Source: Planctomycetota bacterium
Lineage (GTDB): Bacteria; Planctomycetota; MHYJ01; WSZJ01; JACPWG01
Direction: 5' to 3'
Assembly (NCBI GenBank): GCA_016197205.1
Contig: JACPWG010000099.1
Coordinates: 1 to 64,000, forward strand
Length of the DNA stretch: 64,000 nt
Shown: one piece after another, positions 8,941 to 16,528 of the stretch
Position numbering within the stretch: the stretch's first letter is position 1
How the letters are laid out: the number at the start of each line of letters is the position of its first letter
The notes under the pieces: model-generated
The model's input: the letters and a program-made list of their open reading frames with translations, nothing else
Database searches by the model: none
Told to the model about the DNA's origin: nothing
Position numbers and translations under genes: made by a program

Positions 8941-9084
8941 TGGTTTCCACGCGGGACGCCAGGAGCGCCGGGGTTCTGAGTGGACCTTTAACTTCGATCC
9001 TGAGCGTGCGGGACCTGGGACTCTCGAGGCGGGACGCGCCCGCGACGGGGAACAAGGACCTGCTGAAACGATTTTAAACAAGGA

Positions 9085-9326
9085 GCCGAAGTGAAGCTAA
9101 AATCGATTTCCCCGTGCGTTGCCAGAGCTCATCACCGGTAGAGGACGGTGGACTCGGCGCCCGGCCTCTGCGTCTCCGCGTCTCTGTGTAAGAGTCTCGC
9201 ATTCGCCCCACGCGGCCGAGTCGAATTTCAAAGTGCAAGAAGTCAAATTGCGCCCGCTTCTGGCTGGGACGGGGAGCCATGCTCGAGCTACTTGCCACCC
9301 TCGGTCCGAGTTAGCCTCGGTTCGGC
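9085..9326. repeat. Palindromic repeat family H, copy H1 (~242 bp)
   Basis: Inverted ends GCCGAAGTGAAGCTAAA at the left and TTAGCCTCGGTTCGGC at the right. Contains the word CTCTGCGTCTCCGCGTCTCT, whose reverse complement is in copy H2 (15431-15686). It lies just before the zinc-ribbon kinase and is probably part of its leader. Confidence 0.7.
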
Positions 9327-9375
9327 TCCTGGAAGCAACTCTTGCGCGGGCCCTTCGCTTCGGAATGCTGCCCGC

Positions 9376-12300
9376 ATGCCGCTCCTCCGTTGTCCGCGCT
9401 GCTCGAGACTGAGAGTCGTTGACGCCGCCGTGGTCGCCCCCGGCGCCGCCCCGGCACCCTTGTGCCCGGACTGCGGACTTGCCCTCGTCCCCGACCCGGG
9501 CCGACCGACGATCCCCGCGCCCGCGCCCGGACCGCCCTTCGAGAGCAGGGACCCCGCCTCTCCCGGTCCCTCGGCTCCCGCGCCGCTCCAGCCGGTCGTG
9601 GCCCCGCCGCCCGTCGCGCCGCTCGCGCCCATCCGCGACCTTCCGCCGGCGACCCTCCTCGCGCCGCGCGCCGACCCGGCGAGCGCCGCTTCCGTCCTCC
9701 CCACGGCTCCCACGCTCATCGTTGACTCTTCGCCCGCGCAGCGACCCACCGTGTTTTCGACCCCCGCCACCGGGGCCGTCGCCGCTCCCGTCTCCGCCGC
9801 CGAACCTCAGCCCTCCCCGACCGCTCCCACCGTGCGGGCCGCGCCCGGAGCGTCGCTGTCCGATCCCTCCCTGCCGGCGGCGGGCGCCCTCGCGCGTCCG
9901 GAGTCGGAGGGGGAAACCTTCGGCCGCTACCGCCTTAGCCGCGAACTCGGACGCGGCGGCATGGGCGTCGTCTACAAGGCCTGGGACACGGACCTCCGAA
10001 GGTTCGTGGCGCTCAAGACCCTCCTGCCGGAGGCGGCGCCCGGACCCGAGCAGGTCGAGCGCTTCCTCCGCGAGGCGCGCGCGGCCGGCGGCCTTCGCCA
10101 TCCCAACATCGTGCAGGTCCACGACGTCGGTGACCACGCAGGGCGGCACTACTTCACGATGGACTTCATCGAGGGGCGCAGCCTCGACGCGGCAAAGGTC
10201 GACCTGCCCCCTCGTCGCTTCCTCGAAATCGTGCGCGACGTCGCGCTCGCTCTCGACGCCGCGCACCGGGCGGGCGTGATCCATCGCGACGTGAAGCCCG
10301 CCAACATCCTGCTCGACGCCGCCGGCCGGCCGTACGTGAGCGACTTCGGTCTGGCGAAGGAGGTCAAGGAGGCCGCCGGTCGTGGCGGGACCGTTTCCGG
10401 CACGATCATGGGGACGCCCCATTACATGTCCCCCGAGCAGGCGCAGGGGCGCCTTTCGCGGATCGGCCCGAAAAGCGACGCGTGGAGTCTCGGCGTCATG
10501 CTCTACGAGCACCTGGCCGGCGCGATGCCCTTCGACGGCGCCACGTACATGGAGATCCTGCTCGCGATCGTCCAGAAGGACCCCGTGCCGCCGTCGATCG
10601 TCGCCGCCACGCGCGCCGCGAGCGCGGCGAAGGACGCCGCCCTCCACGCCTCGGCCGGCGGTCCGCGCCGCAGGATCCATCGCGACCTGGAGACCCTCTG
10701 CCTCAAGTGCCTCGAGAAGGAGCCGGACCGCAGGTACGCGAGCGCCGAGGCGCTTGCGGCGGATCTGGGGCGCTTCCTGGAGGGGGAGCCGATCGAGGCG
10801 AGGCCGCCGACGATGACGTACCGTGCGCAGAAGTGGGTCGCCCGCCGCCGGGCCGTCGTCGTCGCCGTGGGCCTGGGTTTGACCGGCGTCGCTCTCGCCG
10901 GCGGAGTCGCGTGGCGCGCGCGCGCGTCCGCGCGGGAACGAGACGCCGCCGCGCGCGAGAGCGCTCGAGCGAACGAAGCGCTGCAGCAGCGGCTCGTCCG
11001 CGATTTCCGCGAGAAGGCGGGCCTGTATCTGGAAGTGATTCTCGCGGCGCGCAACTCCGGGCTATCTCTCGGCAGGGCGCGCACCGTCTACCTCCCGCGG
11101 GTGGTGCGGGCGGTGCGGGAGGTGGAGGCGCAGGCCCAGGACTGGGCCGAGCCCTACTGGCAGCTCGGCAGGATCTACCGCGCGCTGCTCGACTTCAGGA
11201 ACGCGGCGATCGAGCAGGACAAGGCCCTCGCCGAACAGCCGGATTTCGCGCCCAGCCTCTACGAGCGGGTCGTCCTCACCTCGGTCAGGTGCCAGGATCG
11301 CGAGCGTCGGCTGCGACAGGAGTGGCTCCTGGGGAGGGCGCTGCGGGCCGCGCAAGCCAAGCTCGCCCAGGTCGGTCAGAGTCCGGAGAACGAGGGCCAG
11401 GAGGAGGCGCTGCGCGAGCGTCTCGCCCGCGATCCCGAGCTTTCGAAACTGCGCTCGGCGGTGCGAGCGGACGTCGTGAAACTCGAGGCGATCGTTCGCG
11501 GCGAGGAAGGCGCGCGCCCCCAGGACCTCGAGCGCGCGGGCGGGGAGTCGATCACTCCGCAACTGCTTTCCGTGTTCGCGCGTTGTGCGCGCGGCCTGGA
11601 GCTCTTCTTGACCGGGACGGCGGCGGACCGCGGGAAGGCGGGCGAGCTGCTCCTGCAGGTGGCCAAGGAGGAGCCGGGCTTCGAGGAGGTGTACGAGCCC
11701 TTGGCGGAAAATTCCCGGTCGTACGAGGACCGGATCGAGGTGTTCTCGCGTGCGCTCGAGGTGGACGCCGGCTACTCGCGCTTCTGGCTGGGTCGCGGCA
11801 TCGCGCGGCTGCGCCAGGCGCAGCGTCAGGAGTACTTGCGCCAGGAGCCCACGGCGAATTTCGAGGGGGCACTGTCGGACCTCACGCGTGCCGTCGACCT
11901 CGCCCCTTCCGCCGAGGCGCGCGCGGAGGCCTTGCTGCGTCGCGCCGCCGTCCGCCGCGAGTGGGGGGACCGCCGTCGCGCCCACGGGCAAGAGCCGTTG
12001 GGGGACTACCAGGAGGCGCTCGCGGACGCCTCGAAGGCCCTGGAGCTGGCGCCCGCGGAGAATGGGGGCTGGCTGGAGCGCGGGCTCCTCGGAGTGACCT
12101 GGGGGGACGCGCGGCGCGTCATCGGGGAGGACCCGGTGCCCTACTACAAGGGTGCGCTCGCCGATTTCGCGGAGGCGATCAAGCTCGCCGGCCCCACGCC
12201 CGACCTCCTGCTCTGTCGGGGTTCCCTGCTGCGGACGTGGGCCTTTCACGAAGCCTACCGCGGAGGGGAGGCCGCCGCCCTGTACGAAAGCGCGCTCGCC

Positions 12301-13071
12301 GACTGCGCGAAGGTCGTGGAGCTGGAGCCGGGGCGCGATGCCTGGATGGCCCGCGGCTACACGCTGTACCTCTTCGGCCTTCACCGCGCGCAGAAGAAAC
12401 AGGAGCCGGGGGAAACGTGGAAGGCGGCGCTTGCGGATTTCGATCTGACGCTGGCGCGCATGCCCGACTATGCCTACGGGCACGTGCGCCGCGCGGAGAC
12501 GCTGCAAGCCCTGGGGCGCTACGAGGAAGCGCTCCGCGAATACGAGGAGACGGCCCGGCTGGATCCCCGGCTGGAGGCGGGACTGAAGCCGCACCTCCAG
12601 GATTGTCGCGCCCGGCTTGAGGCCGCGGGCCTGGACGGCTTGCAGGCCGCGCTCCGCCTCCTGCAGGCCGCGGACCGGTCGCGAGCGGGCGCGCGCTACG
12701 CGAAGGCCCGCCCGCAGTACGAGGACGGCTTCAAGAGAGTCGAGGCCGCGCTCGCCGCCCTGCCGGCGGAGGAACGCGCGCGCGTGCTGTCCTTGGAGGC
12801 GGAGGACGGCCTGCGCGCGAAGCTCCGCGCCCACCACTACCACTACGCGGAGGTCCTCGCCCAGGCGGTGGTCGGCAAGGCCTTTGTGATCGACGGGGTC
12901 CACCCGGTCGTGCCGGAGGAGGCCGCCCGTCGTCGCGATGCGACCTTCGCCCACCTCGACCAGGCGCTGGAGCTCGGCCTCCAGGACGCGGACGCCCTCG
13001 CCGCGAATCCGCACTTCGAGCCCGTCCGCGGGGACGCGCGATGGAGCGAACTCTTGGGGCGGATGAAGTAG
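9376..13071 (+). CDS. Zinc-ribbon Ser/Thr kinase with transmembrane segment and TPR sensor
   Basis: 1,231 residues. N-terminal zinc ribbon (CPRC at 6-9, CPDC at about 30), then a 140-residue Pro/Ala linker, then an intact Hanks kinase from about 182: GRGGMGVVY, VALKTL, HRDVKPAN (about 302), DFGLAKE (about 323), GTPHYMSPEQ. One membrane helix at about 494-515 (VVVAVGLGLTGVALAGGVAW) and about 700 residues of TPR-type helical repeats (for example AALADFDLTLARMPDYAYGH, RRAETLQALGRYEEALREYE). A typical planctomycete TPR receptor kinase. I start at ATG 9376, which begins the zinc ribbon; the frame is open further upstream but only through repeat H1. Confidence 0.9.
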   Translation: MPLLRCPRCSRLRVVDAAVVAPGAAPAPLCPDCGLALVPDPGRPTIPAPAPGPPFESRDPASPGPSAPAPLQPVVAPPPVAPLAPIRDLPPATLLAPRADPASAASVLPTAPTLIVDSSPAQRPTVFSTPATGAVAAPVSAAEPQPSPTAPTVRAAPGASLSDPSLPAAGALARPESEGETFGRYRLSRELGRGGMGVVYKAWDTDLRRFVALKTLLPEAAPGPEQVERFLREARAAGGLRHPNIVQVHDVGDHAGRHYFTMDFIEGRSLDAAKVDLPPRRFLEIVRDVALALDAAHRAGVIHRDVKPANILLDAAGRPYVSDFGLAKEVKEAAGRGGTVSGTIMGTPHYMSPEQAQGRLSRIGPKSDAWSLGVMLYEHLAGAMPFDGATYMEILLAIVQKDPVPPSIVAATRAASAAKDAALHASAGGPRRRIHRDLETLCLKCLEKEPDRRYASAEALAADLGRFLEGEPIEARPPTMTYRAQKWVARRRAVVVAVGLGLTGVALAGGVAWRARASARERDAAARESARANEALQQRLVRDFREKAGLYLEVILAARNSGLSLGRARTVYLPRVVRAVREVEAQAQDWAEPYWQLGRIYRALLDFRNAAIEQDKALAEQPDFAPSLYERVVLTSVRCQDRERRLRQEWLLGRALRAAQAKLAQVGQSPENEGQEEALRERLARDPELSKLRSAVRADVVKLEAIVRGEEGARPQDLERAGGESITPQLLSVFARCARGLELFLTGTAADRGKAGELLLQVAKEEPGFEEVYEPLAENSRSYEDRIEVFSRALEVDAGYSRFWLGRGIARLRQAQRQEYLRQEPTANFEGALSDLTRAVDLAPSAEARAEALLRRAAVRREWGDRRRAHGQEPLGDYQEALADASKALELAPAENGGWLERGLLGVTWGDARRVIGEDPVPYYKGALADFAEAIKLAGPTPDLLLCRGSLLRTWAFHEAYRGGEAAALYESALADCAKVVELEPGRDAWMARGYTLYLFGLHRAQKKQEPGETWKAALADFDLTLARMPDYAYGHVRRAETLQALGRYEEALREYEETARLDPRLEAGLKPHLQDCRARLEAAGLDGLQAALRLLQAADRSRAGARYAKARPQYEDGFKRVEAALAALPAEERARVLSLEAEDGLRAKLRAHHYHYAEVLAQAVVGKAFVIDGVHPVVPEEAARRRDATFAHLDQALELGLQDADALAANPHFEPVRGDARWSELLGRMK

Positions 13072-13334
13072 GCCGTCGCGGCCGTCGCGACCGCGCGTCC
13101 GAGGTCCTGGCCGCTGGTTGCTCGACTGCGGCTACGTCCCTCGAAGCCCCGCGCCGCCGTTCGTCGTTCCGCCTGCAGGCAAAGCGTCGAGCGGCATGGC
13201 CGTGGCTTGCGGAGCCGGCTTGGGAAGGTGGGTTGGAAGTTCCTGCTCGGACCGCTAGTGGGGCTTCAATCTAGGTTCTGTAGGTTTTTGGTGGCTGTGG
13301 GGCCCCGGCCCGCCTCGAAAGCCTGGGGGGGGAG

Positions 13335-13555
13335 AACGAAGGCTCAATTCTCAATGATCAAGGTTCAAGCAAGGCTCAAGACTCAATGCTCAACGCCTTA
13401 TTCGCGTGCGTGACCGAATCTCCGGAAAGCCGCTGACGAACCAGGTCTGGGAAGATCGGCGTTGGGGGCTCCAGCCTCCCTGAGCCTTGAACCTTGAGTC
13501 TTGATTGAGCCTTGTTCATTGAGCCTTGTTCATTGAGCCTTGAACCTTTGAATCC
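13335..13555. repeat. TTGAGCC-word repeat family E in a 518-bp gene-free stretch
   Basis: Between 13072 and 13589 there is no supported gene. 13335-13390 carries AAGGCTCAA-type words and 13488-13550 their complements, so the ends can pair. The right arm has a 14-bp near-tandem unit (ATTGAGCCTTGTTC) in about three copies at 13504-13546. Word content is like family D, but the GGGCCC ends are absent. Confidence 0.6.
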
Positions 13556-13589
13556 GCGACGCACCCACAGGATCGATGTGGAAGCCCCG

Positions 13590-13925
13590 CTAGTCGTCCC
13601 CGGACACCGCCGGCTCGATGATCGCCGACATCGAGCCCTGGCAGCGCGGGATCCGCCAGTCCTTGCCGTACGCGTGCACCTGGTCCCGCTTGAACTCCGC
13701 CCGCTCCTTCGTCGTGGTGTCCACGATCACCCGCCCCGAGGCGTCCACCTCACACGCCATCAGGAACGCCCGCTCCCGCGAGTGGCCGAAGACCTTCCCG
13801 AGCATCTCGATCACGTACTCGTAGGAGTGATCGTTGTCGTCCAGCAGCACCACGTGGTAGGGCGGCTGTTTGCGCACCTTGACGTCGACGTCCTCCCGCG
13901 GTTTTGTTTTCGTGACGGTCGGCAT
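13590..13925 (-). CDS. clpS: ATP-dependent Clp protease adaptor ClpS
   Basis: 111 residues, matching ClpS length. Core motifs: YHVVLLDDNDHSYEYVIEML, VFGHSRERAFLMACEVDASG and ERAEFKRDQVHAYG. ClpS binds N-degron substrates (bulky N-terminal residues) and delivers them to ClpA or ClpC with ClpP. The acidic pocket residues (DDND) and the MACEVD helix are present. Start: ATG 13925 with AAGGTG eight bases upstream. Upstream in-frame codons exist, but the conserved domain begins about 25 residues after this ATG. No clpA or clpC adjacent. Confidence 0.93.
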   Translation of the reverse strand: MPTVTKTKPREDVDVKVRKQPPYHVVLLDDNDHSYEYVIEMLGKVFGHSRERAFLMACEVDASGRVIVDTTTKERAEFKRDQVHAYGKDWRIPRCQGSMSAIIEPAVSGDD

Positions 13926-13996
13926 GCGCACGCACCTTGGAAAAGACATGGTCCCGGATCGGGGAAGGTGTTGGGCGGGGATTCGCAAGGCACGCC

Positions 13997-14025
13997 AGTA
14001 TACCAACCGCCACGGGTTCCCTCAA
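13997..14025 (-). promoter_or_regulatory. Promoter for clpS
   Basis: On the minus strand TTGAGG (14020-14025), 17-bp spacer, TATACT (13997-14002), giving a leader of about 65 nt before ATG 13925. Confidence 0.55.
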
Positions 14026-14092
14026 GAGGGGCCACGGAGCGGAGCGCTTGGGCGGCTTCCTGGCGCGACGCCTCGACGACGGGTTTTGTTTC

Positions 14093-14121
14093 TTGACGGC
14101 GGGCGCGGGCCAGCCTATAAC
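14093..14121 (+). promoter_or_regulatory. Promoter for the methyltransferase at 14163
   Basis: TTGACG (14093-14098), 17-bp spacer, TATAAC (14116-14121), 42 bp before the ATG. It is divergent from the clpS promoter. Confidence 0.6.
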
Positions 14122-14162
14122 TGACGCCCCCGCTTCCCCCTACTCCCAGGCCCGGAACCTTC

Positions 14163-15221
14163 ATGAAGACCAGCGAACTGCTTCTCGACATTTCGATCGA
14201 CCTGCACTGGGAACGCATCACCGCGTTCAACCTCCGCATGCAGCCGATCAAGACCTTCGAGGAGTACCGCCAGCGCGAGATCGAGTGGCTGAACAACTGC
14301 CTCGACAAGATTTCGTCGGAGCCGCTCACCACTTCGATCCTGGACTGCACCGCGAACATCGACGAGACGGTCATCCCGTACGACATCCTCGACGTGCTGC
14401 CCGACAAGGTGGAGGGATTCCGCGAGTTCCTCGGGGAGGCCCAGCGGGAACGCTACCGCCGCGGCCTCGCCCACGTGATCAACGTGGGCATCCCGTATCT
14501 GCAGACGGTCGAGAACGAGGGGCTCGGCCGCCCTAAGGACGACTACGTGGGGAACCTGCGGCTCGTCTTCAAGAACCCCGAACTGCGCAAGACCTTCTTC
14601 GAGCTGCTCGTCAATCTCGTGGACCCCACGACGTGGGAGCACCGAAATTCGGTCCTCGACATCTACATCAACGAGGTCCTCGGGGAGCGCGTATTTTCGC
14701 TCAGCGACGTGGGTTGCTCGGCGGGCGTCACGGTCGAGCGGACGCAGCGCGCCTTCCCGAAGTGCACGGTCATCGGGATCGACCGCGCCTTCCCGCGCGA
14801 GTTCGACTCGGAGGGTCGGATCGCCATCTACGGTCAGCACGACATCGTCTCCGGTCCGCTCCCCTTCGCCAAGCAGGACGTCATTCGCTGCTCAAACGTC
14901 CTTTTCCACATGACCGCGACGTCGATCAAGAAGGCCGTGGTCAACATGTGCCGCAGCCTGAAGGTCGGCGGCCTGCTCCTCCTCGGCGAGCTGGAGACGC
15001 GGGAGCACTTCCCGAACATCGAGGTCCCCTTCACCGCTCCGATCGTCGACCCCACGGGGAACATCTACTACCGCGGGCACTTCGTCTTCGAACTCACGGA
15101 CGACGGCCTCCGGCTGTTCGATTTCGTGTACGCGAAGGAAGGGGAGTCGATCGATCCGGTCCACCTCCAGTACGTCTACCGCGACTCGATCTCGGCGTGG
15201 CGGGACGGCCTCGGACGGTAA
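14163..15221 (+). CDS. Class I SAM-dependent methyltransferase-like protein
   Basis: 352 residues. The N-terminal 170 residues are a helical domain I do not recognise. From about 175 a Rossmann methyltransferase core is visible: motif I LSDVGCSAGVTVERTQRAF, acidic end of beta2 VIGIDRAFP, IRCSNVLFHM as motif IV region, then LKVGGLLLLGEL. The CSAG loop and the LFHM segment resemble CheR/SAM-MT layouts. The CheR pentapeptide-type N-terminus is not evident, so the substrate is left open. Own promoter at 14093; nothing co-directional follows closely. Confidence 0.6.
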   Translation: MKTSELLLDISIDLHWERITAFNLRMQPIKTFEEYRQREIEWLNNCLDKISSEPLTTSILDCTANIDETVIPYDILDVLPDKVEGFREFLGEAQRERYRRGLAHVINVGIPYLQTVENEGLGRPKDDYVGNLRLVFKNPELRKTFFELLVNLVDPTTWEHRNSVLDIYINEVLGERVFSLSDVGCSAGVTVERTQRAFPKCTVIGIDRAFPREFDSEGRIAIYGQHDIVSGPLPFAKQDVIRCSNVLFHMTATSIKKAVVNMCRSLKVGGLLLLGELETREHFPNIEVPFTAPIVDPTGNIYYRGHFVFELTDDGLRLFDFVYAKEGESIDPVHLQYVYRDSISAWRDGLGR

Positions 15222-15273
15222 ATCCCAAATCCCAACTCCCAACTCGGGCGAAGGCCCGAAACCCAAACGGACG

Positions 15274-15715
15274 ACGAAACCACCAAGCCACAAAGCCACG
15301 AAGACCACGAAGGACCGTCAGTGAGGGGGGCGAGCTCGGCTCAGCCGAAAAACGCCTTTGTGGTCTTGGTGACTTCGAGTCTTTGTGGTTTCGTCGCCTG
15401 CGAATCTGGAGACGCTCTCAAGAACAACAAGCCGAACTGAGGCTAAACTCGACCGACGGCGGCGAATGGCTGGATCCTGGCTCCGCGTCCCAGCTAGACG
15501 CGGGCGAAACTTGGAATTTGAAATTTGACTTTTTGCAATTTGAAATTCGGCCCGGCCGTGTGGGTCGAACGCGAGACTTTTACACAGAGACGCGGAGACG
15601 CAGAGGCCGGGCGCTGAGTCCACCGTCCTCTACCGGCGAGGATCTCTGGCAACGGACGGAGAGATCGATTTTAGCTTCACTTCGGCTTGTTGTTAATGAA
15701 GTTCACCGGTAGGGA
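15274..15715. repeat. Repeat family G, copy G1, interrupted by H2
   Basis: The left part carries ACGAAACCACCAAGCCACAA and ACCACGAAGGACCGTCAGTG; the right part CTTTGTGGTCTTGGTGACTT and GTGGTTTCGTCGCCTGCGAA. These are inverted relatives. The terminal CACCGGTAGG lies beyond the H2 insertion. G2 at 60303 has the same right half uninterrupted. Between here and 15899, 15833-15853 is a short palindrome GGGCACGGCGCC...CCC; nothing else is seen. Confidence 0.6.
15431..15686. mobile_element. Palindromic element family H, copy H2, nested in G1 (~256 bp)
   Basis: Inverted ends AACAACAAGCCGAACTGAGG / TTCACTTCGGCTTGTTGTT, interior homologous (reverse orientation) to H1. Comparing with G2, where TTCAAGAAGTTCACC is continuous, shows that H2 sits inside the end of a family G repeat. 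Confidence 0.7.
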
Positions 15716-15899
15716 TCCAAATCCCAAAACGAAGGACGACGGACGAAGGGGAGTTCGCCGCAACTGTGACTTGAATTGCCGGGAGCGCAGGCGGCCCTTT
15801 TAGGGGTGGTGGGCAGGGGGCCAGAGGCGTAGGGGCACGGCGCCGCCGTGCCCGCGCGGCGGCCGCGAGGAGTGAAAACCTGCCCGTTTCTTCCGCCCG

Positions 15900-16528
15900 T
15901 CAGTAAACCCAGTTCAATTCCTCGGTCGTCTCCACGGCCTTGGCCGGGCAGGTGGTGACCTTCGCCGACCAAATGGGGATGCCCACTTCGATCCCGTGCG
16001 CGATCATCGTCCGGAGGATGGGGAGCGCGTTGCGGCGGAATTCCTCTTTCTGGAGCTTCTGCTCGCCAAAGATCCCGCCGTGGAATACGATCTCGGACGC
16101 GCCGTTGTGATAGACGTAGACGTCCACGATCCGGTGCGCCTCCTGGTCCTCGTAGGTCCCGTGAAAGACCCGTGCGCTCGAGCGGTGAACGGAGATGCAG
16201 CCCGAGTACAGGTTCGCAGCCGTGAACTTCGGCGAGGCGAGCACCTGCGCGCGATCGGCTTCGCTCATGCGTTCCCACGCGGATGCGCGGATCGAGATGG
16301 CCTCGCGGAGGCTGAGCGTGAGCGTCCGGGGCCCCACGAGGAGGTCGAGCCTGCGGTCCCGCGCGCGCGCCTCGATCGGGACGCGCATGGCCAGCTCCGC
16401 GGTCAGCTCCTTCACGACCAGGGGATGGAGCTTTTCAGCATCGAGAAATACTCGTCCACCTGGGCGTAGATCGTGTGCCGGAAGAGCGCGTCGTCCCGGA
16501 CCTCGGTGAGGAGTTCCTTCTCGTTCAT
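15900..16528 (-). pseudogene. Frameshifted gene of unknown function
   Basis: The reading frame starts at ATG 16528 (MNEKELLTEVRDDALF...) and ends prematurely at 16412. A second frame covers the rest (KLHPLVVKELTAELAM ... EELNWVY) to a stop at 15900-15902. Adding one base near 16437 restores a continuous sequence reading VDEYFSMLEKLHPLVVKELT, so a single-base deletion (or sequence error) is the best explanation. The joined product would be about 209 residues. I do not recognise the family. The start codon overlaps the stop of the upstream pseudokinase gene (ATGA), indicating translational coupling and a shared operon. Confidence 0.6.
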
